64,000 nt of DNA from CAVQNQ01 sp963714205 (GTDB taxonomy: Bacteria; Acidobacteriota; Terriglobia; Bryobacterales; Bryobacteraceae), in contig CAVQNQ010000004.1 of assembly GCA_963714205.1 (NCBI GenBank), positions 372,001-436,000 of the forward strand, in the 5' to 3' direction. The first letter of the stretch is position 1; each line of letters starts with the position of its first letter. Positions 34,620 through 44,988 of the stretch are shown here, piece by piece. A model generated the notes under the pieces. The model was not told where the DNA came from. It saw nothing but the letters and a program-made list of their open reading frames with translations, and made no database searches. The position numbers were made by a program, and so were the translations under genes.

Positions 34620-35334
34620 TTACGAAGCGGTCGCTGAATGGAGGCGCCGCAGCTCGCGCAGGGCATCGGACGCAATCCAGCGGGCGGAACGTGAATCGAT
34701 GGCTCGGATACCCTCCGCCGCGCGGATGGCCTTCGCTCGCAGCTGTGAATTGCGCTTACCGATCTGGCGCAGGGCCCAGTTGACGGCCTTCTTCACCATG
34801 TTCCGCTCGTCCGTGGCGGCCTCGGCGATGAGCGGCAGGAAGGCCTCGTACCGCTCGTCCGGCTCCGTCGGCCCTTTGTGCGCAAGGCCCGCCATCAGCG
34901 CAAATCCGGCGCGGCGAACGAACTCCGGCTCGGCCCGCGCCCATTCGGCGGCCTTCTCAAAGCCGCAGGACGTGTAGCGAAACAAGTTCTGGCATAACTG
35001 ATCGCACACGTCCCAGGAGTCCACCGCGCGCACCCAAAGATCCATCTGGCGCGGCGTCACGCTCTCCACTTCCTCCACGAGGCTGGCCATGACGCGCGCC
35101 TCGTGAATGCCGGAGCGCCACAGCCCGGCGGCCAGTTTGTGACTCCGGCCGGCTTCTTTGGCCAGGCGCCGGAGACTCCTTCACCGGCACGCCGAGCGTG
35201 CCCACGCGGCTGATGCCGAAACGCGCCATGCCCTCCACGTTGCCCAGGTTGGCCCGTGCGCGCAGAGTGGCGATGACCGTGGCGGCGTCCGCGGCGTTTA
35301 CATGTGACCGTCGAACGAAACTTCGTCGTCCCAT
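34620..35334 (-). pseudogene. AlkD-like DNA alkylation repair / HEAT-repeat gene, frameshifted
   Basis: The first part, from ATG 35334, reads AATVIATLRARANLGNVEGM then ARFGISRVGTLGVPVK. The second, in another frame, reads LRRLAKEAGRSHKLAAGLW, then EEVESVTPRQMDLWVRAVDS, LMAGLAHKGP and a HEAT-like tail. Joined, they match the AlkD family (G-x-P-x-x-LRxLAK, LW-SG-HEAR). The 715-nt span is one base too long; an extra base at 35175 explains it. The family removes alkylated bases from DNA or binds it. The first codons overlap the 3' end of the enolase gene upstream by 37 bp, so the real start is uncertain. Confidence 0.65.
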
Positions 35335-36755
35335 TGGGTCGTGGGTTCGAAGAGTCCCCCTTCGCGCAGGCTCTTCTTGAGGGCGTCCATATTGATTTCG
35401 ACGCCTAGTCCCGGCGCATCGGGCACGACAAAGTATCCCCGATCGATGATCGGATCGTTCGGCTTGCCGGTCCTTCTCACGCGGTCGAAGAAATCCGGGA
35501 CATCGGCCTGATGAAATTCGCACGCCAGGAACTCTTCGCCGGCCGCGGCGGCATGCCCGCTGGCAAACATCGTGATGGGGCCGTTGTTATTGTGAATGCA
35601 GGATGCCACCCCGTATTGCGTGGCCAGATCGATCGCCTTCTTGGTCTCGAGAATACCGCCCATATTGGCCAGATCCGGGTGGATGACGGAGATGGCCTGC
35701 TTTTCGAGCAGGTCCCGGAAGCCCTCGGCCAGATAGACGTCTTCGCCGGTGCAGATGGGCGTCGTGCACGAGTCCTTGAGTCTGCGAAGCAGGTCGGGGT
35801 AGAACCACGGCACCACGTCTTCGTACCAGGCCAGGTTGTACTTATCCAACCTCCGCGCGAACTTGATAAAGGTCTCGATGGGAAAGTGACCGTAGTGGTC
35901 CGTGGCGATCGGAATTTCCCAGCCCACGATGCTGCGCACGGTCTCGCAGTAGTCCGCCAGCCAATCCAACGCTTTGTCGGTGAAAAGAGTCGCGGTGAAC
36001 GGGTGCTCGCCGTAGGGACTGACGGCGCCCATCGGGAGCATTCTCCGATCGCTTTCCACGCCGTATCCGCTCATGGCTCGCCGCACCGGCTGGCGCCTGT
36101 GGTCCATAGGATCGTCCGCGGGGTGCGTATACATTCCCACAGTGCTTCCCTGAGTGTGGGTGATTTCGTCTTCGCCGCCGGCGTGCAGGTCCATCTTGCA
36201 GAAGGTCCAGCCGGCCGCGATCCGCTCCTTCAGATGTTGACCCATCGTTTCCCCGGTCGGCCTGCTGGTGGTGTCGCAGTATAAGCGGACGCGGTCGCGG
36301 AACTTGCCGCCGAGCATCTGCCAGACCGGCACACCCCATGCCTTGCCGGCCAGGTCCCAGCAAGCCACTTCGATACCGGAAACGCCGCCGCCATCGCAGC
36401 CAAACCCGCCGTGCTTTTTGATCTTGCGGAATATCTCGGCGACATTGCACGGATTCATTCCGACGATGCGGCTCTTCAAAATGAGCCCATGCGCTTTGCT
36501 GCAATCGTACCGGATCTCGCCATATCCGGAAATACCCTGGTTCGTGTCGAGCCGCACGAGCATGGATCGAAATGAATGCGCGATACGCATGTCGGTGATC
36601 CTCAAAGCGGAGGGCCCCGAATTCGTATTCATCTGGCCGCTGATATTTTCCAAATCGGCGTTGGTGACCAGACTTCCCGCGGCGACCGCCGCCGTGGCAG
36701 ATGTACTGCTGGTAAGAAATGTTCGACGAGAAACGTTTGATGGTTGCTGAGACAC
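35298..36755 (-). CDS. Tat-signal enolase-superfamily (mandelate racemase-like) enzyme
   Basis: 485 residues, intact. GTG 36755 has AAGGAGA seven bases ahead. The start VSRRTFLTSSTSATAAVAAG is a twin-arginine signal, so the protein should be exported folded. The capping domain has LVRLDTNQGISGYGE and the barrel carries the lysine motif FCKMDLHA, metal ligands IATDHYGHF (Asp), AWYEDVVPW (Glu), CTGEDVY (Glu) and a late SCIHNNNGPI (His). This is the pattern of sugar-acid dehydratases/epimerases; the substrate is unknown. A close paralogue lies at 44989, sharing the unusual MNTNSxPSALRITDMRxA start. Confidence 0.85.
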   Translation of the reverse strand: MSQQPSNVSRRTFLTSSTSATAAVAAGSLVTNADLENISGQMNTNSGPSALRITDMRIAHSFRSMLVRLDTNQGISGYGEIRYDCSKAHGLILKSRIVGMNPCNVAEIFRKIKKHGGFGCDGGGVSGIEVACWDLAGKAWGVPVWQMLGGKFRDRVRLYCDTTSRPTGETMGQHLKERIAAGWTFCKMDLHAGGEDEITHTQGSTVGMYTHPADDPMDHRRQPVRRAMSGYGVESDRRMLPMGAVSPYGEHPFTATLFTDKALDWLADYCETVRSIVGWEIPIATDHYGHFPIETFIKFARRLDKYNLAWYEDVVPWFYPDLLRRLKDSCTTPICTGEDVYLAEGFRDLLEKQAISVIHPDLANMGGILETKKAIDLATQYGVASCIHNNNGPITMFASGHAAAAGEEFLACEFHQADVPDFFDRVRRTGKPNDPIIDRGYFVVPDAPGLGVEINMDALKKSLREGGLFEPTTQWDDEVSFDGHM

Positions 36756-36942
36756 TGCAATTCTCCTTTACACTTGGGCATTACGCCCTTCACGGCTTGT
36801 CGTTTCTAAGCCTTCGGCATGGCAGGCGCGTCCTCAAACTCGCCAAGCACGCCTCTTCGACGCCTTTGTCGGCCGCGCCAGTCGCTAAAGGGCGCGGGAG
36901 GTAAGCCGAATCGTACCACCCCGCGCCCGGCGGCAAGAAACC

Positions 36943-39900
36943 TCAGAACCTGAGCCGCAACAACGATCTGGCCGCTGCGAGGGTTACTAGTAGACCGTTC
37001 CGTTATTGATATAGCCGAACCCGGAAATGGTTTGGCCGGTAGAAGTAACGGACTGCGTAGCCGCGGCGTTAGTCGAAGTGGGGTTGTTCACCTCGGTGCG
37101 GTTGAACACGTTGAAGAACTCCAAGCGGATGTTCAAGTTCACATCTCTCGCGGATCCGGAAGTTTCTGGCGATGTTCAAATCCTCCTCCGGACGGCGTTG
37201 GTAGCGGTAGTCATTGTAATACGGCGCTCCGAAGCCCCAATTCCCCGCTCCCGGATCGCTCCAGGCCGCCGGGTTCAGTACGAAGGTTTTGTTGGGGTCG
37301 AAGTTATGACAGTTGAGGTTGACCGCGAAAGGGGCTTTGCCCCGCCACGCGGTTGTCGAATGTAATGCAGGAGGCGGCGCGAAGCAAGTCGGAGTTGAGA
37401 CCGTTGTTCGAGCAAGGCGCCAGAATGGGGAACCCGCTTTGATACCGCATCAGAGCGCCCGTTGTCCAGCCGCCGACCACGTTCTTGACTGACCTTGTTC
37501 TGCGTCAGCGAGTCAAAGGGGATTTGATAGGTGAAGCTGGTCGCGGAGACAAACGGCAGCGAGTACTGCGAGATGTCTTTTTGGTTCGCCCGATTGAAAA
37601 CGTCGTTGATCGGCCCTCCTTCCGCGGTAGTCAATTCCTTCTGCCATGTGAAGGCGGATTGGAGGTTGAGCCCATGCGAAAAGCGCTTGGTGAGTTTGGC
37701 TTGCAGCGAGTCATACCAACTGTTGCCTAAGGGCGCCATATTGTCGGAAATGCTACCGAACTGCGGGAACGGCCGGAGGGCTTGCGCCAGCGTCTGGCCC
37801 ATGGGGAAGGTCGCATACGGCAGCCTTGAATCCGGCGGCTGCCACGGCTGCCGACGAGATCTTCGAACGTCAACAAAGTTCGATTGGCTGCGCTAGTTGA
37901 CACTCAGGCCGAACTGAGCTAGCCGCGCCGGTGTAAGGGCATTTAAATCCACCATGTTGGGGGCGGCTAACCAGACACCACGGTTGCCCACGTAGGCGGC
38001 CTCAATCATCAGATTGGAGGTGATTTGCCGCTGGATTCCCAGGTTCCACTGGTTGACCCTGGGTGGGCGGCCTCCGTTACGGTCGTTCAAGGCCAGGCAC
38101 ACTGCCAATCTGCCCCAGGAAGGGCAGGAGCCCTGGGTTATGCGCGTTCCCGTACAACTGGGCCGACGGGCTGTACTGCAATCCGGTGCGCATCAAAACG
38201 GCGGGATCTCCGTAGGACGGCGAGTAGATAGTAGAGGACGTTCCAACCGCCTGCCCCGTTTATCGCGCTGAAGTTGCCGACGGTACCCAACTGGCCGTAA
38301 ATGATGCCCCAGCCGCCGCGGAACACGGTCTTGGGAGTGATCTGGTAGGCCACACCGACCCGCGGTCCAAGCGCGAATGGATAGATGTTCATAAATTCGC
38401 AATTGCAGGTTCCGGCGCCGCTACCGTTATACACGATCCCGCCCAGCAGTCCACCGGCCGAGGGGTTTGCTACGGTTGGTCCGAACTCGGTCATGCGGCC
38501 ATTGACCTCGGGAGCCGTTTCCAGGTCCCAGCGCAGGCCGTAGTCCAGCGTCAGTTTGCGGTTTACCTTCCAAGTATCCTGTATGTACAGGCCATACGAC
38601 TGCTTCCGGAACATGGGTTCCTGGGGACTTTGAATACTGGCGCTGTCCGCCGCCCCCAGCAGGAAACTGGCGTACGGAAAACCCACCGCCCCTGGCCAGG
38701 CTCTGGCCGTTGGTGGACGGGAGCCCCGTCTCCAGGGCGCTGAACGTGTATTCGCCGTTGGCATACTGCAACATGTCGTTGATGAACGTATCTTGCCGCC
38801 ACTCCCCACCTAGCTTGAAGGTGTGGGCTGCCATGAACGTACGAGGTGCTGGCGACTGCCGTTGGCTTTTGAAAAAAGTACCAGTTGGCGTTCGTAAGCC
38901 CAAGGGTATTCGACAAGCCGCCATAGGAGGAACTCAGGCCTGAGAGATTCGGAAAGCCAGGACCAACTGCGCCCACCAGCCCGATCGACGGCCTGGTTGA
39001 AATTGAAAGTTCCGGCTATCGGCGCGGTCGGGATCGGTTTGCTCCATGTAGCCGACGCCCAGGTGCAGCAGGAGGGTCGGCGTAATCGTGCGATCGTAGT
39101 TCACCCGCAGCCGTCACAGTCTTGATATGCATCTCCCGGGTAGTGGTAATCGGAGTTGGAAGGGCATCCAGGAATCCACTCGCGCCGCCGCCGGTGCCGG
39201 TAAGGTGATGGGTTCTAAAGGCGGTGACGTAAATCGATAGCTTCGAGTTGTCGTTAAAATTGTGGTCGAGCTTGATGCTGGGGAGGTACTGATACCTGAT
39301 ACATGCTGGAGACTTGGGCGAAGTTGTTGGTCAAGCTGGAATTGGTGGGCTGGCGGGATGTACGACTGGATCGCCGCCGCGACTGGGTCGAACCTGCTCA
39401 CCGGAATGATGTTGCCGGGGAAGGGAGCTGCGGACGACGGCGCTGTTCACGGTCTGTTCCGTGGCCGGATCGTAGATCGTGTTTTCCATGATCGCGTTCC
39501 CCTGGGTATCCGTGCCGAGGTTGTGCCCCGTCAGGATCTGGCTGAAATTGCCGCTGCGCATCGCCGCGGTGGGCAGAGGTGATGAACGGTCCCAATGTTG
39601 TTTCTGACCTCACGGTACGCTTCGATGTTGAAGAAGAAGAACGTCTTGTCTTTGCCGTTGTAAATGTGAGGAATCACGACTGGCCCGCCGAAGCTGCCGC
39701 CGAAGTCGTTCTTTCGGATGGCAGGCCGTTGACAACCCCAACCCGGGTCCGTTGGTCGTGAAGGGTATCCCGGCGTTCAGATCGTCGTTCTGAAGGAAGT
39801 CATACGCGGCACCGTGATACTGGTTGGTGCCGGATTTCGAGGTGAGGTTGAACAGACCGCCTAACGCCTGACCATACTCGGCGTTGAAGTTGCTGGTCTG

Positions 39901-40579
39901 GGTCGAGATTTCCTCGAGGGCGTCGATGGACGCCTCGACTTGATCCGGGCGGCCGGTCTGCCAGTTGCCGTTCTCCTGGCCGTCAGCGGTGGTTCTTTGC
40001 GAATCGAGCGGGTTGCCATTGACGCGAATATCGCTCTGCCCCGAGATGTAGGCCCCCGGCGCGATATCGAGGAAGGAGTAATCGTTGCGAACTTGCCCTA
40101 CCTGGCCGCTGGGGCCCCGCAGCGCGTAATTCAGAGGGAGGTCGTTAATCGTCGATATCGGGATATTGAAGTTCTGGTCCGAGCTTTCGGTCCTGAGCAA
40201 GGGTGCGTCGGCGGTTATGGTGATAGATTCCGCCGCCGAGCCCACTTCGAGTTTGACATCGATCGTGTCAACCTGGGCGACGTCTAACCCGAATGCCCTG
40301 CTGGGTGAATTTCTTGAACCCAGGCACCTCCACGCTTACCGAGTACACTCCGGGGGGCATTTCAGCTAGTGTGTAGCTCCCCGTTCCAGTCGTAGACGGT
40401 CGTATATTGGGCTTGCGTTTCCGAATTCCACGGCGAGCGACGTTCGCGGTTGGCACAACAGCGCCCGCCGGATCGATGATGGTTCCCGTAATGCTCCCGC
40501 GGTCAGTCTGCGCGAAGGCAGCAACCGCGAACAGAGCGGCCCCGACAAGGGCCAGACTCAGCTTTAATCTCCAACTCAT
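36943..40579 (-). pseudogene. TonB-dependent, carboxypeptidase-regulatory receptor gene, shattered by frameshifts
   Basis: A signal peptide plus regulatory-like domain begins at 40579 (LALVGAALFAVAAFAQTDRG, then SITGTIIDPAGAVVP). Pieces of a single Oar-like receptor follow in changing frames: 40245-39720 (STINDLPLNYALRGPSGQVG, SNFNAEYGQALGGLFNLTSK), 39550 (MRSGNFSQILTGHNLGT), 38976, 38809-38250 (WKVNRKLTLDYGLRWDLET, TPKTVFRGGWGIIYGQLG) and 37800. The ancestral C-terminus FNVFNRTEVNNPTSTNAA ends near 36987, but with one extra T removed the frame runs on to VVRLRF and a stop at 36943. I count at least eight frame changes. The receptor would have taken up a large ligand through the outer membrane. 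Not functional as it stands. Confidence 0.8.
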
Positions 40580-41124
40580 AGCCTTATTCCTTTCTGCCGC
40601 TCCCCTCTAATAAAATCCCCGTCTTCCAGCGGGTACCCATGCAGCCCCCGGTACCGCCTGGCCCCTGTCCCCAAGCCGGCGCCCAGGCAAACAGACTTGC
40701 AATCCACGACGGTAACCAGCGACCGGAACCGTCTGCGGGGGATGGAAGCTTGAATTGCAAACGGATGTGTTTGCCATAGTTGTGTGCCTCGATATCCGAA
40801 ATCGTCGGCATTTTCAAACTGGTTCACGGGAAGCCGCAGGCTGGAAACGGAAAAGAATCCCCCGCAACAACTTACGTTTCCACCATCGCGACCAGCTTCT
40901 TTACTGAAGCACTATAGTCCAAGGCCGCCCCGGAAACCATGAATTAAGACCGGAATCTCCGGATTCGGTCCAGGGCCCCACAATGTACTGATAACCTGCT
41001 CTTTTTTCGCAGGCTAGCGTACACCATGAACCATGAACCACCGTGAACTGGGCGAATTTCAAGCCTGTCCTTGCGCCCAATGGCACCCAGTGCTACACTC
41101 TTTCCTGTCTTGGAGGCCGTGGGC
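40580..41124. other. 545-bp gap between the broken receptor and the PD40 regulator
   Basis: Short open frames here have no coding character. The bases carry a short direct repeat CCATGAAC at about 41024-41040 and an imperfect hairpin GACCGGAATC / GATTCGGTC near 40950. Probably the divergent upstream region of both genes; no clear promoter pair was found. Confidence 0.4.
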
Positions 41125-43234
41125 ATGGAGGCCGTACAATCGCGGAAGCCAACCACTGTGAATTTCGGTCTGTTCGAGTTCAACCTTGCTGCCAGGCAAT
41201 TGCGAAAGCAGGGGCGGGTCGTAAAGCTCCAGGATCTCCCCCTTCGCCTCTTGATCTCGCTGCTCGAAAAGCCGGGCGAGTTGGTGGCCCATGAAGCTCT
41301 TCAACAAGCGCTGTGGGGCGACACTACCATTAACTTCGACGACGGCTTGCATACCGCCGTTCGGAAACTTCGCGAAGCGCTCGGCGATTCGGCCACAAAC
41401 CCACGATTCATAGCGACAGTTCCCCGCCGGGGCTATCGGTTCATTGCGCCGGTTTCAAGCGGCGACGACGCGGGGAAATCGCGAGCGTGGCCCTCCCCTT
41501 CGCGGCTGACAACCTATCTGGCAATCGCGGGGACCCTCGCCGTGGTAGCGGCTTTCACCTCGCTGTGGCTGCACGCCTCCAGGAGCCGCGGCTCCACACT
41601 GTCGAACATCGTGCCTCTGACGAGCTATCCGGGGATGCAGCGGTCGCCCCGTCTGTCGCCGGACGGACGGCGAGTTGCGTTTGTGTGGGCCGGACCGACC
41701 GGGGATAATCTCGCCATCTACGTTCGCGCTGTAAATGGAGGCGCCCCGCTTCGTATCACGAGCGGTGGGGGATCGGACGACTTCCCGGTGTGGTCGCCGG
41801 ATGGGAACAGCATTGCATTCACCAGAAGCGGCTTTATTTACGTGAACGCCCTCAGCCGGTGGAAGCGAAAGGAAGTTGACCGGGGTCGCGGGAAATGGCC
41901 TGTCCTGGAGTCCCGACGGTTCGCTGCTGGCCTTCTCCGGCCAGAACTCGACTACTGAACCGGTCGGAATTTTCGTTTTCGCCCTCGCCACAGGCCAGAG
42001 GCGGCGTGTGACTGCTCCCGGCGCTCCCGCCAGGGACGAATTTCCGGCCTTCTCCTGGAACAGCAAAGAGATAGCCTTCGTCCGCAAGGACACCACGCTA
42101 GGTGACGTGCTGGTGACCTCCGTGGCTGGCGGCAATCCCGCTCGGCGGCTGACAGCGATCGGCGAGCCGATAACCGGCGTGAGCTGGACGCCCGACAACA
42201 AGTTCCTGATCTTCGGCGACAAACATGGGCTTTTCCGGGTGCCCGCTCGAGTTTCCGCCCCGCAACCGTCCGCTCGCATAGTAACGACGGACGATTCCGC
42301 CCGCCAGCCGGCCATTTGGCGCAATCCGCAAAGCGGGCAGAGCCAACTGGTGTTTGCCCGAGCCGTCACGGACAGCGACATCCTGCGCATTCCTATTGGC
42401 CAATCGGGTTCGAAAACGGAAGCGCCGGTGGCGCCGGTTCCCGTCGCGGCCTCCACTCTGGCCGATCACGGGCCCAGTATCTCGCCGGATGGCACGAAAA
42501 TCGCTTTTTCGTCGGGAAGAACCGGGACGGAGGAAATCTGGACCTGCGATGCCGATGGCGCGAATCCCCAGCAACTCACTTTCTTCGACAGCGGACTCGG
42601 AGCGACATGCCCGAGTTGGTCGCCCGATGGCAAATCGATAGCCTTCGATGCCACCGTGCATGGCAACCGCGATATCTACCTCATTCGCGCTGAGGGAGGG
42701 CAAGCCAGGCGTTTGACCAATCAGCCCACCGCCGACGCCCAGCCAAGCTGGTCGCATGACGGACAGTGGATCTACTTTATGTCGGCCCGCTCGGGCACCC
42801 ATCAAATCTGGAAGATGCGGGCGGATGGCGGTGAGCCAAAGCAGCTTACGACGGGCGGCGGTTATCAAGCCCTCGAGTCCCCGGATGGCAAGCTCTTGTT
42901 TTATGTGAGGGACCGCGGCGAACACGGCGTCTGGAGTGTGCCGGTGAACGGCGGGAGCGAAGTCCCGGTGCTCGAGACCGCCTGGCACAATGCCTGGGCG
43001 GTCAGCGCGAAGGGCATCTATTATCTGGATTTCGACCACGCGACCTCATCCGCGGTTCCGGTGAACCGGTTCGACATCCTCACGCGTAACATCGTCACTG
43101 TCGCGAAAGTCCCCCCACCGATTACTCGAGGCGTGCCGGCGTTTGCCGTTAGCCCGGACGGCCGTTGGCTCACATGGGTCGCTTCCAACGATCGGCAGGC
43201 CGGGTTGATGCTCGTACGCGACTTCCGGTGGTAG
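41125..43234 (+). pseudogene. Winged-helix (CadC-like) / PD40 one-component regulator, single frameshift
   Basis: Start ATG 41125 with GGAGG nine bases ahead. Residues 1-105 are an OmpR-type winged helix (FGLFEFNLAARQLRKQGRVV, HTAVRKLREALGDSATNPRF, IATVPRRGYRF). One membrane helix follows at about 127-150. Then TolB-like PD40 propeller repeats with SPDGRRVAFVWAG, WSPDGNSIAFTRSG and, in another frame from about 41850, LSWSPDGSLLAFSGQ, ISPDGTKIAFSSGRTG, WSPDGKSIAFDAT up to SPDGRWLTWVASNDRQAG. The 2110-nt span is one base too long; dropping one C of CCC at 41849-41851 fuses the parts (VNA-SAGGSERKLTG). Such regulators are numerous in acidobacteria. A homopolymer slip makes sequencing error plausible here. 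Confidence 0.8.
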
Positions 43235-43285
43235 CCGGGACGCCGCGCGGCCGCCCCTCGCAGTGACGAATCAGAAACAGAAGCA
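43235..43285. other. Short spacer before the IS left end
   Basis: Fifty-one bases after the PD40 gene stop, with no visible element. The following 228 bp, up to the transposase stop, belong to the insertion element and hold no gene. Confidence 0.4.
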
Positions 43286-43318
43286 TATTCTCATCGAAGG
43301 ATGAGCCTGAAGCCGGGG
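43286..43318 (+). repeat. IS left inverted repeat
   Basis: Starts TATTCTCATCGAAGG and continues ATGAGCCTGAAGCCGGGG. It pairs with 44808-44838 with a few mismatches and two single-base gaps. Confidence 0.7.
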
Positions 43319-43513
43319 GCGAAGCGATCCGGCGCTGAGTCTCCTTTCTGATGCTGTTTCGAATCTCCGGGGCCGACCAACGGGAGGCACGCATGGCCTG
43401 CAAACATCCGTTGGTTTTCCCTTCTTTGGAACGGTTTTGGTTTTGGGTTGGTTTTGCGCCCGACCGGGGCACAGAACCGATCGCCGACCGACGGGAGGCG
43501 CATGGGGGGCGTG

Positions 43514-44743
43514 TTAGGCGGTTTCCGTCCGCCGGAAGCGGTCGAATAGCTTCCGTTTGGCGTGCTGCATGGCGAGCGCGGCTTCGGTGTCGGATTGGGT
43601 TTGGGCGAAGCCCTCCAGTTCCGACAGCGTGACCCCTGGGCGCAGGAAGCTCTCACAGCGCGGGGATTCCCGAAAGAGCTCGAAAGGCGTGGCCCAGCGC
43701 AAGTAGAGGCGGCGACGCTCGCCGTTGGCTTCGGTGACGACTTGGGGTACGGCGCAAGGGCGATGGAAGTTGACGTACGGGTTCATGTGCTGCCGGTGAA
43801 ATTGGTCCATCGCCTCGGCGTGTTGCGCGTCGATGTAGCCGTAGCCGATATGCTTGCGGATGATGGCTCCGTTCTTGGATTCGACCAAGCCGTTGTCGCC
43901 GGAATGGTACGCCCGCGACTTGGTTTGTTCGATGAGCAGTTTGCCCAGCAGACGGGCCACGTTGTAGTTGATGAACTCGCTGCCGTTGTCGGAATGAAGG
44001 CTGCGGATCACGAAGGGAAACTGCGCGAGCAGTGCTTCCAGCACCGGCATGAGCCAGAGTTCGGAAATCTGCGGCGTGGCGGCCACAATTTCCCATTGCG
44101 TCACCTCGTCCACCGCGTTGATGTGATAAAGCCCCTTGCGCCCGTCCTGATCGCCCTGATGCACCGTGTCGATGCGCAGGTATCCAGGCGAACCGCACGG
44201 CTGCGGCTTGCGCCGCTCGCCGATGGGAATTGGCGTGGGTCGTGTGGGCTGGTAACTGGTGTTGCGTTTCCGATACGCTTGCGAGTTGCGCAGCCGGTAG
44301 AGGTGCGCCACGGAAATCTCCGCTAACCGCTGGTAGGCCGCCTGGCCGTATGCGGCGTATTCGCGCTCCAGGATTCGACAAGTCGCCGGTCCGCTCAAGT
44401 TCCCATGCGCCTTGTCTACGTAAGCCAACAGGTTCACATCGGCCGCGGTGTAGTGCGTGGCGAACTGGTTGCGCCGATAGATCGCCGCTGTCACCCGGCC
44501 GGTGTCGCGGTATCCGGCGATCAGCCTGGTCACCTGCGCCCGGCTCAACCCCGTCATCCGGCCAATGTAGAGCCGCACGAGCCCCTTGCCCGGCCGGTCC
44601 AAGCCGACATACTGGCGCCGCACCAGCGTCTGTTCCACCCAACCGTACACTTCCGCGCGCTTCTGCCCGGCAAACCGCACCTCGCCGCTGCCGGCCAGAA
44701 ATGCCCGGATCTGCTCCAGGCTCGCGGCTTCCGAATCGTCCAT
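43514..44743 (-). CDS. IS transposase with integrase (rve) catalytic core
   Basis: 409 residues from ATG 44743 (MDDSEAASLEQIRAF); a GTG five codons upstream is possible. N-terminal helix-turn-helix parts (GLSRAQVTRLIAGYRDTGRV, AEISVAHLYRLRNSQAYRKR) precede the RNase-H-like core. The catalytic triad is RIDTVH (Asp), RSLHSDNGSEF (Asp) and GLVESKNG (Glu). The tail (FHRPCAVPQVVTEANGERRR) is typical of IS transposases of the integrase type. Frame is intact, so the element may still be mobile. It would catalyse cut or copy of its own ends. Confidence 0.9.
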   Translation of the reverse strand: MDDSEAASLEQIRAFLAGSGEVRFAGQKRAEVYGWVEQTLVRRQYVGLDRPGKGLVRLYIGRMTGLSRAQVTRLIAGYRDTGRVTAAIYRRNQFATHYTAADVNLLAYVDKAHGNLSGPATCRILEREYAAYGQAAYQRLAEISVAHLYRLRNSQAYRKRNTSYQPTRPTPIPIGERRKPQPCGSPGYLRIDTVHQGDQDGRKGLYHINAVDEVTQWEIVAATPQISELWLMPVLEALLAQFPFVIRSLHSDNGSEFINYNVARLLGKLLIEQTKSRAYHSGDNGLVESKNGAIIRKHIGYGYIDAQHAEAMDQFHRQHMNPYVNFHRPCAVPQVVTEANGERRRLYLRWATPFELFRESPRCESFLRPGVTLSELEGFAQTQSDTEAALAMQHAKRKLFDRFRRTETA

Positions 44744-44778
44744 GCTGATGATCAACACCCAGCATCGCGATCTTCCCC

Positions 44779-44837
44779 TTCAGGCTCATCTTGCGTGAGA
44801 ATCCAGGCCCCGGTTCAGGCTCATCTTGCATGAGAAT
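44779..44837 (-). repeat. Duplicated end motif at the IS right end
   Basis: TTCAGGCTCATCTTGC(G/A)TGAGAAT occurs at 44779-44802 and at 44814-44837, 35 bp apart, differing at one base. The outer copy includes the terminal inverted repeat; the inner copy has no counterpart on the left side that I could find. It may be a transposase binding site repeat. Confidence 0.65.
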
Positions 44838-44838
44838 A
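44808..44838 (-). repeat. IS right inverted repeat
   Basis: Read on the minus strand it begins TATTCTCATGCAAGATGAGC and ends CCTGAACCGGGG. Counterpart of 43286-43318. Confidence 0.7.
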
Positions 44839-44860
44839 GAGTCAGACACTCCGGTTGTGG

Positions 44861-44878
44861 CGATTAGAAGTATAATCG
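44861..44878 (+). promoter_or_regulatory. TATAAT box inside a small inverted repeat before enolase gene
   Basis: TATAAT at 44871-44876 is a perfect -10 sequence about 110 bp before the ATG at 44989. It lies within CGATTA (44861-44866) / TAATCG (44873-44878), six-base arms around six bases, a plausible operator overlapping the promoter. No clear -35. The downstream leader is GC-rich and holds no gene. Confidence 0.45.
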
Positions 44879-44988
44879 TCTGGCGACCACGCTGCACGCG
44901 GATTCTCCACGGCCTGCGCCAAGCCGGGGTTCGACGGATTCTGGCGAGCGTGATGGGTCCACCAAAAATGAAGAACTGAGGACTATTT

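Larger units (their letters stand above)
43286..44838. mobile_element. Insertion sequence, about 1.55 kb, DDE (rve-type) transposase
   Basis: Bounded by imperfect inverted repeats (43286-43318 and 44808-44838) that align over about 31 bases, beginning TATTCTCAT. One transposase gene fills the right part on the minus strand; about 228 bp on the left hold no gene. The right end carries a second copy of the 24-base end motif 35 bp further in (44779-44802). No target duplication was recognised in the flanks. The IS family was not assigned. It separates the PD40 regulator from the enolase cluster. Confidence 0.75.

Noticed and set aside
40576..40827. Short frames just before the first receptor start.
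   Set aside because: No motif and no ribosome site; they look like chance frames in a leader.
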